From the NCBI GenBank assembly GCA_016721725.1, contig JADKHN010000006.1:186001-250000 (forward strand): a stretch of DNA of 64,000 nt, given 5' to 3'. Of the stretch, positions 52,078 to 62,500 are shown in pieces. A model generated the notes under the pieces. That model searched no databases. It saw only the letters and a list, made by a program, of their open reading frames with translations, and was not told where the DNA came from. Within the stretch, counting starts at the first letter, position 1; each line of letters starts with the position of its first letter. The position numbers were made by a program, and so were the translations under genes. This DNA is from Chitinophagaceae bacterium. Lineage in GTDB: Bacteria; Bacteroidota; Bacteroidia; Chitinophagales; Chitinophagaceae.

Positions 52078-52731
52078 ATGATCAGAACTCTTTTTTTATC
52101 GTCCATCCTTTTCGCCGGTTTATCCTCCTGTGCACAAAAGGATGGGAAATCCAAAAACACCCAGGCAAACATGACCATGAACGATCCCAAAAATACTGAA
52201 ACCGCCACATTCGGCACCGGCTGCTTCTGGTGCACCGAAGCCATATTCCAGCAACTGGAAGGCGTGGAGAAAGTGACCAGCGGATACAGCGGCGGCCACA
52301 TCCCCAATCCCACTTACGAGCAGGTTTGCAGTAAGACCACCGGGCATGCCGAATGCCTCAACATCGTTTACGATCCTAAAAAGATCAGCTTCGATGAATT
52401 GCTGGAAGTGTTCTGGAAGACGCATGACCCCACTACCCTGAACCGCCAGGGCGCTGATGTGGGCACGCAATACCGCAGTGTGATCTTCTACCATAATGAG
52501 GAACAAAAGGCCAAGGCACAGAAATATAAAACGGAGCTTGATAAAAGCGGGGCTTTTAATGACCCGATCGTCACCACGCTGGAACCCTTTACTATTTTCT
52601 ACCCCGCAGAGGAATACCACCAGAACTATTATAACAACAACGGCAGCCAGGGTTATTGCCAGTTCGTGATCCAGCCGAAGGTGGAGAAGTTCGAGAAAGT
52701 GTTCAAGAGCAAGTTGAAGAAGAAGGGATAG
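52078..52731 (+). CDS. msrA: peptide-methionine (S)-S-oxide reductase, exported lipoprotein
   Basis: A 217-residue MsrA that repairs methionine S-sulfoxide. The catalytic G-C-F-W-C motif is in T-G-C-F-W-C-T-E-A; Y-S-G-G-x, H-A-E-C-L and the late Y-H-Q-N-Y-Y are typical. The start at ATG 52078 gives a lipoprotein signal (S-S-I-L-F-A-G-L-S-S-C), so it acts outside the cytoplasm. No MsrB is adjacent. The upstream in-frame start at 52024 would overlap the promoter. Confidence 0.93.
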   Translation: MIRTLFLSSILFAGLSSCAQKDGKSKNTQANMTMNDPKNTETATFGTGCFWCTEAIFQQLEGVEKVTSGYSGGHIPNPTYEQVCSKTTGHAECLNIVYDPKKISFDELLEVFWKTHDPTTLNRQGADVGTQYRSVIFYHNEEQKAKAQKYKTELDKSGAFNDPIVTTLEPFTIFYPAEEYHQNYYNNNGSQGYCQFVIQPKVEKFEKVFKSKLKKKG

Positions 52732-52803
52732 TTAGTTAGTTTGTAGTTAGTTAGTTTGTAGTTAGATAGTTTTTAGTTAGATAGTTTTTAGTTGGTTAGT
52801 TTG
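52732..52803. repeat. tandem TTAGTTAGTTTGTAG-type repeat
   Basis: About four copies of a degenerate 14-19 nt unit built from GTTAG and TTTGTAG or TTTTTAG words, filling the gap between msrA and the cytochrome gene and running to the latter's last codons. A reverse-complement version occurs at 9006-9036. Confidence 0.7.
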
Positions 52804-53206
52804 GGCGGATGAGGGAATCGAGTTCGGGCCGGGGTTTGCCGCGGTGGCAGGTGGCGCAGGTGACGGCCTGTATGGCGTTAGGGTCCGCTTTCTTATCTAA
52901 AGTAAAATAGGTCTTGTTGATGGCATTGGTCATGCGCATCATGTTGCGGGTGATCTCTTTTTCAGGCTTATCGTCTTTCTCGTATTCCATCGCCTGGGTC
53001 GCCTTGTTCTTCACATGGCAAAAATTACAATCCACGTTCAGGGCCAGCTGGAAATTGTCCATGACCCGGTCCAGTTCCTTTTCAGAGATATTCTTAGGGA
53101 GCACTTTGAGATTCTTGGGCTTATCGTTAACCGGCACGCCCGCTGAAACGATGACAATGAATAAGGCGATCAAACCTATGACCTGCAGTTTCCGGGTATG
53201 TTTCAT
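52796..53206 (-). CDS. diheme c-type cytochrome
   Basis: A 136-residue exported or membrane-anchored cytochrome: hydrophobic N-terminus (L-I-A-L-F-I-V-I-V-S-A) and two heme-binding motifs, C-N-F-C-H and C-A-T-C-H. The spacing and V-D-C-N-F-C-H-V resemble the cytochrome subunit family of photosynthetic-reaction-centre type used widely as electron carriers in Bacteroidota; photosynthesis is not implied. The last residues overlap the tandem repeat. Confidence 0.85.
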   Translation of the reverse strand: MKHTRKLQVIGLIALFIVIVSAGVPVNDKPKNLKVLPKNISEKELDRVMDNFQLALNVDCNFCHVKNKATQAMEYEKDDKPEKEITRNMMRMTNAINKTYFTLDKKADPNAIQAVTCATCHRGKPRPELDSLIRPN

Positions 53207-53248
53207 CTTGTTTTTTTGCTGAAATTATTCAAAATCCAAAAGCGGTCC

Positions 53249-54910
53249 TCAATCTTTTTTCGTACGGCGAAGTTCCAGCAGGTTCAGGCTGTTGGGTACG
53301 AACCCGGATATATTCAGGTGGACCAGGTGTATGGCCATATCATACCATAACGGAACCACGGGGGCATCCCGGATGATGATCCTGTCCATGTCGCGATACA
53401 GCGCATAACGCAGCGAATCATTCTTCTCCGACAAAGCCTTTTCATACAGCGCGTCATATTCGGGGTTCTTATACCTTGTATAGTTCGGTGGTGCCGGGTT
53501 CTTTCCGTAAAATACACTGAGGTAATTCTCCGCATCGGGATAATCGGCGATCCAACTGCCCCGGAAAAAAGGAGCCTGTGATTTGGCGGTCTGCTCCATC
53601 AACAGGCTTTTCTGGATCACTTCCACTTCAATAGGGATCCCCACCTGCCTTAATTCATTGGCGATATAAGTGCCCAGGTCGCCATAAATGGGGATGGTGA
53701 GCAGTTTGATGGCGGGCAGGCCCATTCCACCCGGGAACCCGGCTTCAGCCAGCAATTGCCTGGACCGCTCCGGATCGAAATGATATCCTTTCACCGCCAC
53801 GGAATCAAAGGAAGGGAGTCCGCAGGGAATAAATCCGCTCTCCGCCGCGAACCCGATGGAATTGCGCAGGTGCAGCATCATCTTCCGCCGGTCGAACCCA
53901 TAATTGATGGCCTGCCTGATCTTTTGCAGTCTTAGCGGAGAATGCTGAACCAATGGATTGGTTTCATCCACCAGTATCCCCAGGTATTCGATATTCAGGT
54001 AAGGATGTTTTTGAAGACTGATCTTACCCACCCAGTCGGATTTGAGTTCTCCCGCCTTCGTCAGCACTTCATCTTTGAAAGAGGGATCGATATCATCGAT
54101 GAAGTCGAGCCGTTTTTGCTGGAACTCCAGGAACTCAGTGGCCTTACTGTCATAAAAACTCACTTTGATCCCATCGAGATAAGGCAAGCCTTTACCGGAA
54201 CTGTCCTGCTCAAAATAGCGTTCATTCTTCTTCATCACCAGGGCCTGTCCCTCTTCCCAGGCCACCAGGCTGAAAGGCCCGGTACCCACGGGATGCCGCC
54301 TGAATTCAATCCCGTATTTCCGGACGGCTTCTTCCGGGATGACGGAACAATACTGCATGCTGAGGATGCCCAGGATGGATTGAAAGGGCCGGGCGAGTTT
54401 CAATTGAAAGACCGAATCATTCAGGGCGGTAAAAGGATGTAATGAATCGACCCGGTTATTGAATATCCAGGCGCCTGGACTGGCGGTCTGTTTGTCGAGG
54501 ATCCGGCTGAAACTGTATTCCACATCCTTAGCCCGCAGTCTTCGCCCCTTTCCTCCCGGGAAACAAGCGTCATCACAAAAAAACACATCCTCTCTCAACG
54601 TGAATGTGAAGGTGAGGTTATCGGCCGATATCTCCCATCGTTTGGCCAGGGAGGGCGCGATCTGCATATTGCCATCGATCTCCACCAGGGTATTGTACAA
54701 TTGATGGGCGGCCCACATCACCTGTTTGTTCTTGGCAAAGGCCGGGTCAAGGGTGGCGAGGCCGGAGCTTTCGTTATAATGGAATATTCGTTTATCCGGG
54801 TGATAATGTGTACCGCAGGACAGGAAAAGAAAAGGGATCGCCCCGAACAGGCAACGGATCAAGGGCAGACTCTTTTTACAATATAATGTTGAACGGTTCA
54901 ATATTCCCAT
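53249..54910 (-). CDS. ABC transporter substrate-binding lipoprotein, peptide/nickel family (SBP family 5)
   Basis: A 553-residue lipoprotein (lipobox L-F-L-S-C) of the peptide/nickel binding family: L-D-P-A-F-A, N-L-T-F-T-F-T-L-R-E-D-V-F-F, the signature G-T-G-P-F in the middle, and R-Q-A-I-N-Y-G-F-D-R. No permease or ATPase gene is nearby, so it is an orphan binding protein, perhaps working with a distant oligopeptide transporter. Divergent from the M1 gene. Confidence 0.9.
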   Translation of the reverse strand: MGILNRSTLYCKKSLPLIRCLFGAIPFLFLSCGTHYHPDKRIFHYNESSGLATLDPAFAKNKQVMWAAHQLYNTLVEIDGNMQIAPSLAKRWEISADNLTFTFTLREDVFFCDDACFPGGKGRRLRAKDVEYSFSRILDKQTASPGAWIFNNRVDSLHPFTALNDSVFQLKLARPFQSILGILSMQYCSVIPEEAVRKYGIEFRRHPVGTGPFSLVAWEEGQALVMKKNERYFEQDSSGKGLPYLDGIKVSFYDSKATEFLEFQQKRLDFIDDIDPSFKDEVLTKAGELKSDWVGKISLQKHPYLNIEYLGILVDETNPLVQHSPLRLQKIRQAINYGFDRRKMMLHLRNSIGFAAESGFIPCGLPSFDSVAVKGYHFDPERSRQLLAEAGFPGGMGLPAIKLLTIPIYGDLGTYIANELRQVGIPIEVEVIQKSLLMEQTAKSQAPFFRGSWIADYPDAENYLSVFYGKNPAPPNYTRYKNPEYDALYEKALSEKNDSLRYALYRDMDRIIIRDAPVVPLWYDMAIHLVHLNISGFVPNSLNLLELRRTKKD

Positions 54911-54957
54911 GAAAGAAAACTAAATTAGCACATATTATTTTCATTTATACAGCCGAT

Positions 54958-56637
54958 ATGAAACAAGTACTCCGCTTCTTCGTCATTTTTCATTTTTCAT
55001 TTTTCATTTTTCATTCCGTCCTTGCCCAATCTTCCAGAAAGGCGCCGCTCACCCATGCCGATACCCTTCGCGGAACCTATGGCCCTTCCCGCGACTGGTG
55101 GGATGTGTTGAAATACAATCTGCATGTGAAGTTCAATATAGCCGACAGTACGATCAGCGGCTACAACCACCTCCAGTTCAAAGTGCTGAAAAAAGGATCG
55201 ACACTACAGATCGACCTGCAAGAACCGATGATCCTGGACAGCGTCATCGGTTATGCCATCGGTGGCCAGAGTACGTATAACGGCGCCAAACTGAAATTCA
55301 ACAAGGACGGCAATGCCTATTTCATCAGCAATATGGAAAGCTATAAACCGCAAACCATCAATTACCTTACCATTTATTATCACGGCAAGCCCCGTATTGC
55401 CAGGCGCCCGCCCTGGGACGGCGGACTGATCTGGAAAAAGGACAAGAACAATAATCCCTGGGTGAGCATCGCCTGCCAGGGCCTTGGCGCCAGCGTCTGG
55501 TATCCCTGCAAGGATCATCAGCAGGATGAGCCCGACAGCGCCGAGATGCACATCACGATACCGGATAGCCTCTTTTGTGTAGGTAATGGCCGTTTCAGAG
55601 GGATGATCAGCAAACCAGACGGCACGGCCGTTTATGACTGGGCGGTGGTCAATCCCATCAACAGCTATAACCTCATCCCGTACATCGGCAAATATGTTCA
55701 TTTCGGGGAGACCTACAACGGGGAAAAAGGAAAACTGGATATGGATTACTGGGTACTGGATACCGACCTGGAAAAGGCCAAAGAACAATTCAAGGATGCC
55801 CCGCGCATGATGAAGGCCTTTGAACACTGGTTCGGCCCCTACCCTTTTTACGAAGACGGATATAAGCTGGTGGAAGCCCCGCACCTGGGCATGGAGCACC
55901 AGAGCGCGGTAGCCTATGGTAACGGGTTCAAGAACGGTTACCTGGGCCGCGACCTGAGCGGCAGCGGCTGGGGACTGAAATGGGATTTCATCATCGTACA
56001 TGAAAGCGGCCACGAATGGTTTGCCAATAACATCACCAGCAAGGACATCGCCGACATGTGGGTGCATGAAGGCTTCACCAATTACAGCGAGACCCTCTTC
56101 ACCGATTACTGGTTCGGCACACAAGCCGGGAACGAATATTGTATCGGCACGCGCAAAGGCATCAGCAACGACATCCCCATCATCGGCATCTATAACGTGA
56201 ACAAACAGGGCAGCGGGGACATGTACCCGAAGAGCGGCAATATGCTCCATGCCATCCGGCAGGTGATCAACAATGATGAGAAGTTCAGGCAGATCCTGAG
56301 GGGATTGAACAAGACCTTCTACCACCAGACCGTCACCACAAAACAGGTGGAGGACTATATCAGCAAACAAAGCAAGATCGACTTCAGCAAGGTATTCGAC
56401 CAGTACCTGCGCACCACGCAGATACCGGTACTCGAATACAAGGTGGACGGGTACAAACTGAGTTACCGGTACGACAGTTGTGTGAAAGGCTTCAACCTGC
56501 CGCTGAAGATCAAATTCAAGACCGAACAGTGGATCAAACCCACCACGGAATGGAAGACCCTGAACCTCTATCCCGAAGGTGACAACAGCTTTTCGGTGGA
56601 CCCAAATTTTTATATCAAAACAAAAAAGGTAGATTAA
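54958..56637 (+). CDS. M1 family metallopeptidase
   Basis: A 559-residue exported M1 peptidase. Zinc site: H-E-S-G-H with the third ligand in W-V-H-E-G-F-T-N-Y; the exopeptidase motif is seen as G-M-E-H-Q. The C-terminus is shorter than in full aminopeptidase N, fitting the small Bacteroidota branch. Signal-peptide residues 5-20 are encoded by a run of CATTTTT repeats (F-V-I-F-H-F-S-F-F-I-F-H). Start at 54958 keeps it. Intact, unlike the M1 gene at 34702. Confidence 0.92.
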   Translation: MKQVLRFFVIFHFSFFIFHSVLAQSSRKAPLTHADTLRGTYGPSRDWWDVLKYNLHVKFNIADSTISGYNHLQFKVLKKGSTLQIDLQEPMILDSVIGYAIGGQSTYNGAKLKFNKDGNAYFISNMESYKPQTINYLTIYYHGKPRIARRPPWDGGLIWKKDKNNNPWVSIACQGLGASVWYPCKDHQQDEPDSAEMHITIPDSLFCVGNGRFRGMISKPDGTAVYDWAVVNPINSYNLIPYIGKYVHFGETYNGEKGKLDMDYWVLDTDLEKAKEQFKDAPRMMKAFEHWFGPYPFYEDGYKLVEAPHLGMEHQSAVAYGNGFKNGYLGRDLSGSGWGLKWDFIIVHESGHEWFANNITSKDIADMWVHEGFTNYSETLFTDYWFGTQAGNEYCIGTRKGISNDIPIIGIYNVNKQGSGDMYPKSGNMLHAIRQVINNDEKFRQILRGLNKTFYHQTVTTKQVEDYISKQSKIDFSKVFDQYLRTTQIPVLEYKVDGYKLSYRYDSCVKGFNLPLKIKFKTEQWIKPTTEWKTLNLYPEGDNSFSVDPNFYIKTKKVD

Positions 56638-56655
56638 TTTAGCGCAAACAACGCC

Positions 56656-58176
56656 ATGAGCCAGATCAGGAGGCAAAGCATCATTTCTTCGGTAGTAGTT
56701 TATATCGGCTTTGCCATCGGTTTCATCAATACCTATCTCTTCACCCGTGAAGGCGGATTCACCCAGGAGCAATACGGACTCACTGGAATCTTCATGGCCG
56801 TGGCCAATATCATGTTCTCCTTCGCCAACCTGGGCATGACGGCCTATATCTATAAATTCTATCCCTATTATCACGACAACCTGCCCAAGAAGCAGAACGA
56901 CCAGCTGACCTGGGCCCTGCTCTTCTCCCTGCTGGGATTCTGCCTCGTGATCATCGCCGGGATCCTGTTCAAGGACATGGTGATCCGGAAATTCGGCACC
57001 AATTCACCGGAACTGGTGAAGTACTATTATTATATCTTTCCCTTCGGACTTGGCCTCACCCTGTTCGCCATACTGGAAGCTTATGGATGGCAACTGCGGC
57101 GTTCGGTACTGACCAATTTTCTGAAAGAAGTACAGTTCAGGTTGCTCACCACCCTGCTGATCGTCCTCACGTTCACCGGCATCATCACCCGATTCGATCT
57201 GTTCATCAAGATCTACTCCTTCAGTTTCCTGGCGATCGCTCTCTTTCTGCTCGGTTACCTGATGGCCACCCGCGAACTGGTGATAACGTTCAAGCTCAGC
57301 CGGGTAAGCCGAAAGTATTTCAAAAAAGTGGTCTCCCTGGTTTCCTTTGTTTACGGGGGGAGTATCGTGTATACGGTTTCAACGGTCTTTGATTCGATCC
57401 TGATCGCGGCGGTATTGCCGAACGGACTGGCGCTGGCCGGTATCTATACCCTGGCCCAAAATATCGCGAGCCTGATCCAGGCGCCCCAGCGAGGCATCAT
57501 CTCCTCCTCCCTCGCCGCCCTGTCCAAGGCCTGGAAAGACAAGAATATGGACAAGATCAACCGCATCTACCACAGTTCTTCGATCAACCAGCTCATTTTT
57601 TCAACGGGGATGTTCGTACTCATCTGGCTCAATTTCTCCGACGGGGTGTTCACTTTTCACCTGCAGAAGGGCTATATCGATGCGAGGTGGGTCTTTTTTT
57701 ATATCGGCCTCATGCGCATCATCGATATGGGAACCGGTGTGAACGCGCAGATCATCGCCACGTCCACCCAATGGCGTTTCGATTTCATTACCGGGCTCAT
57801 CCTGCTGCTGATCACCCTGCCGATGAACTATGTCCTGACCAAATATTATTTCGGCGTCACGGGTCCGGCCATTTCCAACCTCATCACCTTCACCATCTAT
57901 AATGCCATCCGCTATGGCTTCCTGATCAGGAAATATAAACTGCAGCCCTTCACTGCAAAATCACTCTACACCATTGCACTGGCAGTTGCCGGCTATTATG
58001 GATGTTATTTCCTGTTCCATGATCTCTCCGGCTTTGGTGGCATCCTGCTCCGCAGTACCGTGTTCATGATCTTCTTCGCTACCGGCACGATCCTCATGAA
58101 GCTGTCACCGGATATCATCCCGGTCTGGCATACGTTTCAGAAGAAACTGGGTATCAAGAAAGTAGCTGAACATTAG
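56656..58176 (+). CDS. oligosaccharide flippase / polysaccharide biosynthesis protein
   Basis: A 506-residue integral membrane protein with about 12-14 helices, of the MOP-type Wzx/RfbX kind: R-Q-S-I-I-S-S-V-V-V-Y-I-G-F-A-I-G at the start, Q-A-P-Q-R-G-I in the middle. It probably flips lipid-linked sugars. It starts 18 nt after the M1 peptidase gene on the same strand. No glycosyltransferases are nearby, so the substrate is unknown. Confidence 0.9.
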   Translation: MSQIRRQSIISSVVVYIGFAIGFINTYLFTREGGFTQEQYGLTGIFMAVANIMFSFANLGMTAYIYKFYPYYHDNLPKKQNDQLTWALLFSLLGFCLVIIAGILFKDMVIRKFGTNSPELVKYYYYIFPFGLGLTLFAILEAYGWQLRRSVLTNFLKEVQFRLLTTLLIVLTFTGIITRFDLFIKIYSFSFLAIALFLLGYLMATRELVITFKLSRVSRKYFKKVVSLVSFVYGGSIVYTVSTVFDSILIAAVLPNGLALAGIYTLAQNIASLIQAPQRGIISSSLAALSKAWKDKNMDKINRIYHSSSINQLIFSTGMFVLIWLNFSDGVFTFHLQKGYIDARWVFFYIGLMRIIDMGTGVNAQIIATSTQWRFDFITGLILLLITLPMNYVLTKYYFGVTGPAISNLITFTIYNAIRYGFLIRKYKLQPFTAKSLYTIALAVAGYYGCYFLFHDLSGFGGILLRSTVFMIFFATGTILMKLSPDIIPVWHTFQKKLGIKKVAEH

Positions 58177-58471
58177 TTTGAAAGATAACCGATGAGGCCG
58201 TAAATCGCGGGGTCTTTCATTGCATTTTCGGTCTCCGTGCCCTCCTTGTTGCCTTCTATCTTCGCCCTGTGGTAAAAAATGGCCGCAGGCCAATCGGTGT
58301 AATCAATAAATCGACTTTAAAATCAGCGTTTCTGCTTTTCATCCACCTGTTGGTTTTTTCTCCGTATTCGGGGGATTGCTTCGTCGTGCCTCCTCGCAAA
58401 GACGTTAAGCATAGGCCTTAATGGTTTTCCTATGTGCTCTCCGTGAAAAACTTCTGTGGTAAAAAAGTCAT
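58177..58471. repeat. intergenic stretch with decayed CTTTGTGGT/CCTCCGTG repeats
   Basis: No gene. It holds two degenerate units (around 58219-58278 and 58424-58466) of a common word order, for example CTCCGTG...CTGTGGTAAAAAA. A copy in the opposite orientation lies at 59419-59525. Nothing coding is seen. Confidence 0.55.
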
Positions 58472-58495
58472 AAAAAAAGGAGACTCATCGTCTCC
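58472..58495 (-). terminator. terminator after the NlpC/P60 gene
   Basis: GGAGAC / GTCTCC (58479-58484 with 58490-58495), 5-nt loop, then seven T on the minus strand (A-run 58472-58478 on plus). Confidence 0.82.
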
Positions 58496-58520
58496 TGTAT
58501 AACATCTTATTTGTAATGCG

Positions 58521-59190
58521 CTATTCAGTTACCATTGCACAATTCAACCTTCCGCCGCCGATAAAACGCTTGCTGTAATATTTCTCATCCAGGCTGCTGA
58601 TGGTGACCCCGTTGCCCTACACTGGCATGGGTGAAAAAGCCATTGCCGAGGTAAACCCCAACATGGCTGATTCCGCCGCGGGTATTGAAGAAGACCAGGT
58701 CGCCCTCTTTCAATTGCTCCCGCTCCAGCCTTTCACAGGTCGCATATTGTTCACGTGCCGTACGGGGGGTATTGATGCCATAGACTGTATTGAGCAGGGT
58801 GCCGGCAAAAGCGCTGCAATCGATCCCTTCCCGGGTTCGTCCGCCATACCGGTAACGTGTGGCCCACCATTCGTCGATGAACTGGTATAAGCTGTAATTG
58901 GAGACCGTTTCCACTTCGGTATTGAGCAGCTGGGCATACTTGAACTGGAGGGCTGAACATTGTTCTATAGTCATCCCTTCCGCGTTTTTGCCCCGGGTCG
59001 TTACAGCCATGGCCGGTTTCAGGTATACCGTTTCGGCCTTGCTGCTGTTTACTTCGCTGTTATTGGAGATTGAACCGGATTGTACGCCATCGTTCAACCG
59101 CATGAGATTGACGGTTGTTTGCGCGTTGCCGGTAATGGATGTTCCTGAAAAAATGCCCAAGGCCACAGAAACAAAAAATAAGTGCTTCAT
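58521..59190 (-). CDS. NlpC/P60 (C40) cell-wall hydrolase (C-terminal frameshift)
   Basis: A secreted protein of about 222 residues: signal peptide, an N-terminal spacer, then a C40 peptidase domain with catalytic Cys in G-I-D-C-S-A-F and His in I-S-H-V-G-V-Y-L-G. It would cut peptidoglycan stem peptides. One extra C at 58615-58617 (plus) sends the frame to an early stop at 58585; removing it gives T-I-S-S-L-D-E-K-Y-Y and F-I-G-G-G-R, a normal C40 ending, stopping at 58521. This is an insertion, unlike the other breaks. Confidence 0.87.
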
Positions 59191-59334
59191 ACGTAAAATG
59201 GGGGTTTACACGTAAGTACAACTTAATCTTGTGTTCTTTACTCTTCTTTTACTTCTTGAAATGAAATGCTTAACTAAACCTGCCTGTGATTCTTGTCCTA
59301 CTATTCGAATGATGAATGTTCTTCAATTATCGTG

Positions 59335-59365
59335 CAAAGTTAACCCAACCCGCCCAGAATTGCAA
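59335..59365 (-). promoter_or_regulatory. promoter of the NlpC/P60 gene
   Basis: Minus strand: TTG (59365-59363), 20 nt, TAACTTTG (59342-59335). Leader of about 145 nt. Confidence 0.6.
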
Positions 59366-59409
59366 CCCGACAACGATTTTTTAACATACTGTATTGATTT
59401 CCAATGGCT

Positions 59410-59525
59410 ATTTTTTTTTACCACAAAGGACACGGAGTCTGAGACGAAGGACACAAAAGGTTTTTCCAAATAAAATGACTTCCTGCTCTTTGCGAAACTT
59501 CTTAGTGACCTCTGTGGTAAAAATG
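59410..59525. repeat. ACCACAAAGGACACGGAG...GTGGT intergenic repeat
   Basis: ACCACAAAGGACACGGAG and ACGAAGGACACAAAAGG followed by TTGCGAAACTTCTTAGTGACCTCTGTGGT; its ends are partly reverse complementary (ACCAC / GTGGT). It lies in the 402-nt gap 59191-59592, which holds no gene; the rest of that gap contains the NlpC promoter and a weak box (GATATTTG, 59570-59577) before dnaE. Confidence 0.6.
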
Positions 59526-59592
59526 TTAACCTGTGGAAAATCACCCCTCACTCACACTCAAATTAAAACGATATTTGCCCTAAGTACCGAGC

Positions 59593-62500
59593 ATGAAATT
59601 CTCCCATTTACACGTACACACCCAATTCTCCTTACTGGACGGCGCGGCCTCCATCAAGGGCCTGTATAAAAAGGCCATCGCCGACGGTATGCCCGCGATC
59701 GCCATCAGCGACCATGGCAACATGTTCGGCGCCTTTGAATTCGTCAAAGAGGCCTATAATAACAAGAACGACGACGGAACGCTCAAGATCAAGCCTATCG
59801 TTGGCTGCGAATTCTACATCACCACCGACCGCACCCGCAAGACCTTCAGCAAGGAAGAGAAAGATCCCCGTCATCACCAGATCCTGCTGGCGAAGAACGA
59901 TATAGGCTATAAGAACCTGGTCAAACTCACTTCCCTGGGTTATATCGAAGGAATGTACTCCAAATACCCCCGTATCGATAAGGAACTCATCCATAAGTAC
60001 CACGAAGGCCTGATCGCCACCACCTGTTGCCTTGGCGCCCTGGTGCCGCAGACCATTTTGAAAAAAGGCGAAGAAGAAGGCGAGAACGAGTTCAAATGGT
60101 GGCTCAACATCTTCCAACAGGATTATTATGTGGAACTGCAACGGCATGGCATGCCCGAACAGGAAAAAGTGAATGAAGTATTACTGCGTTTCGCGAAGAA
60201 ATACAATGTAAAGGTGATCGCCAGTAACGACAGCCATTATGTGAACCAGTCGGATTTCAACGCCCACGACATCCTCCTCTGCATCAACACCGGCGAGAAA
60301 CAATCCACCCCGGCCAACCGGGAATTCTCCGATGATGACGTACTGGTCAAAAACAAACGATTCGGTTTTCCCAACGACCAGTTCTATTTCAAGACCCAGG
60401 CGGAGATGATCAAGGTCTTTGAAGACCTGCCCGAAGCCATTGACAATACCAACGAGATCGTCGACAAGGTCGAACTGCTCGACCTCAAACGCGATATCCT
60501 GCTCCCCCATTTCGTGGTGCCGTCCAATTTCAAGAGCCAGGACGATTACCTGGAAAATATCACCTGGGCTGGCGCGAAAGAGCGGTATAAGATCCTTAGT
60601 CCGGAGACTGAGGAACGCATCAAATTTGAACTGGGGGTCATCAAGACCATGGGATTCGCCGGTTACTTCCTGATCGTAAGTGATTTCATCCGGGCCGGCC
60701 GTAACATGGGCGTTTTCGTGGGGCCCGGTCGTGGTTCCGCAGCGGGTTCCGTTGTGGCATACTGTATCGGCATCACGAATATCGATCCCATCAAATATAA
60801 CCTCCTGTTTGAGCGTTTCCTGAACCCCGATCGGAAGTCCATGCCCGATATCGATACCGATTTTGATGATGAAGGCCGCCAGAAAGTGATCAATTACGTG
60901 GTGGAAAAATACGGCAAGAACCAGGTGGCCCAGATCATCACCTATGGCACCATGGCCGCCAAGAGCAGTATCGCCGATGTGGCGAGGGTGATGGACCTGC
61001 CCCTGGCCGAAAGCAGGGCCTTGTCGAAACTGGTACCCGAACGGCCGGGTATCAACCTGAAAAGATTATTGCATGCCCCTTTCACCATCAAGGAAGCGAA
61101 GAACGGCGATAAATCGCTGGAAGAAAAAGAAGCGCTACAGCCCGACGATATCGAGAACGTGAAAAAACTCCGGGAGATCTATGGGAATACCAGTCTGCAA
61201 AGTACCATCCTCCATGAAGCCGAGATCCTCGAAGGGTCGGTCCGCAATACCGGCATCCATGCCGCGGGCATCATCATCGCGCCGAAAGACCTGACGGAAC
61301 TGATACCCGTAGCCACTTCCAAGGAATCCGAACTATGGCTCACCCAGATCGAGGGCGGTACCATCGAAGAAGCCGGTGTCATCAAGATGGACTTCCTGGG
61401 CCTGAAGACCCTGAGCATTTTAAAGACCGCCTTGCAACTCATCAAACAGAATCACGGTGTCAGCATCGATATCGATACCATCCCGCTGGATGACGAGAAG
61501 ACCTATAAACTATACCAGCACGGCGATACCAACGGCACATTCCAGTTCGAGAGCCCGGGTATGCAGAAATACCTGCGGGAGCTCAAACCCGATAAATTCG
61601 ACGATCTTATCGCGATGAACGCCCTGTATCGTCCGGGCCCGATGCTTTATATCCCTGAATACATTGACCGGAAGCATGGCAAGAAGCAGGTTCAATACGA
61701 CCTGCCCGATATGGAAGAGCATCTGAAAGAGACCTATGGCATCACGGTCTACCAGGAGCAGGTGATGCTGCTCTCGCAGAAACTGGCCGGTTTCAGCAAG
61801 GGCGATGCGGATGTATTGCGAAAAGCGATGGGTAAGAAACAGATCGCGGTGCTGAACAAGATGAAAGCGAAGTTCATGGAAGGCGCTGCTGCCAAAGCGC
61901 ATCCGGCGGATAAGCTCGAAAAGATCTGGACCGACTGGGAGGCCTTTGCCCAATACGCTTTCAACAAATCGCATTCCACCTGTTACGCCTTTGTGGCTTA
62001 CCAGACGGCCTATCTGAAAGCGCATTATCCCAGCGAATACATGGCTGCCGTGCTCAATCACGCCGGCAGCATCGATAAGATCACCTTCTTCATGGAAGAG
62101 TGCAAGCGGATGGGACTGAAAGTGCTGGGGCCGGACATCAACGAGAGCCAGAATGGATTTGCCGTGAACCAAAAAGGCGAGATCCGCTTCGGTTTCAGCG
62201 GACTCAAAGGCGTGGGCGAGAACGCCATCGAGAATATCATTGAAGAAAGAAAGAAGCACGGGCCTTTCAGTTCGGTCTATGACCTGGCCAAAAGGATCAG
62301 TCCTCGTGCCGCCAATAAGAAATCCTGGGAGAGCCTGGCCTATTCGGGCGCATTTGATTGTTTTCCGGATATCACCCGGGCCCAATACTTCTACCAGGCT
62401 CCCGGTGATTCACAGGGACTGGAAAAGATCCTCAAATTCGGCAGCATCTTCCAGACCCAGGCCGCCAGCTCCAGCAATACCCTTTTCGGCGACCTGCAGA

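Noticed and set aside
55204..56874. 556-codon open frame on the minus strand opposite the M1 peptidase and flippase genes
   Set aside because: It is a mirror frame of strongly coding plus-strand DNA; the product is a hydrophobic/acidic mix without family motifs, and the plus-strand genes have clear catalytic motifs.
61510..62385. 291-codon minus-strand frame inside dnaE
   Set aside because: Antisense to the conserved polymerase core; a shadow.
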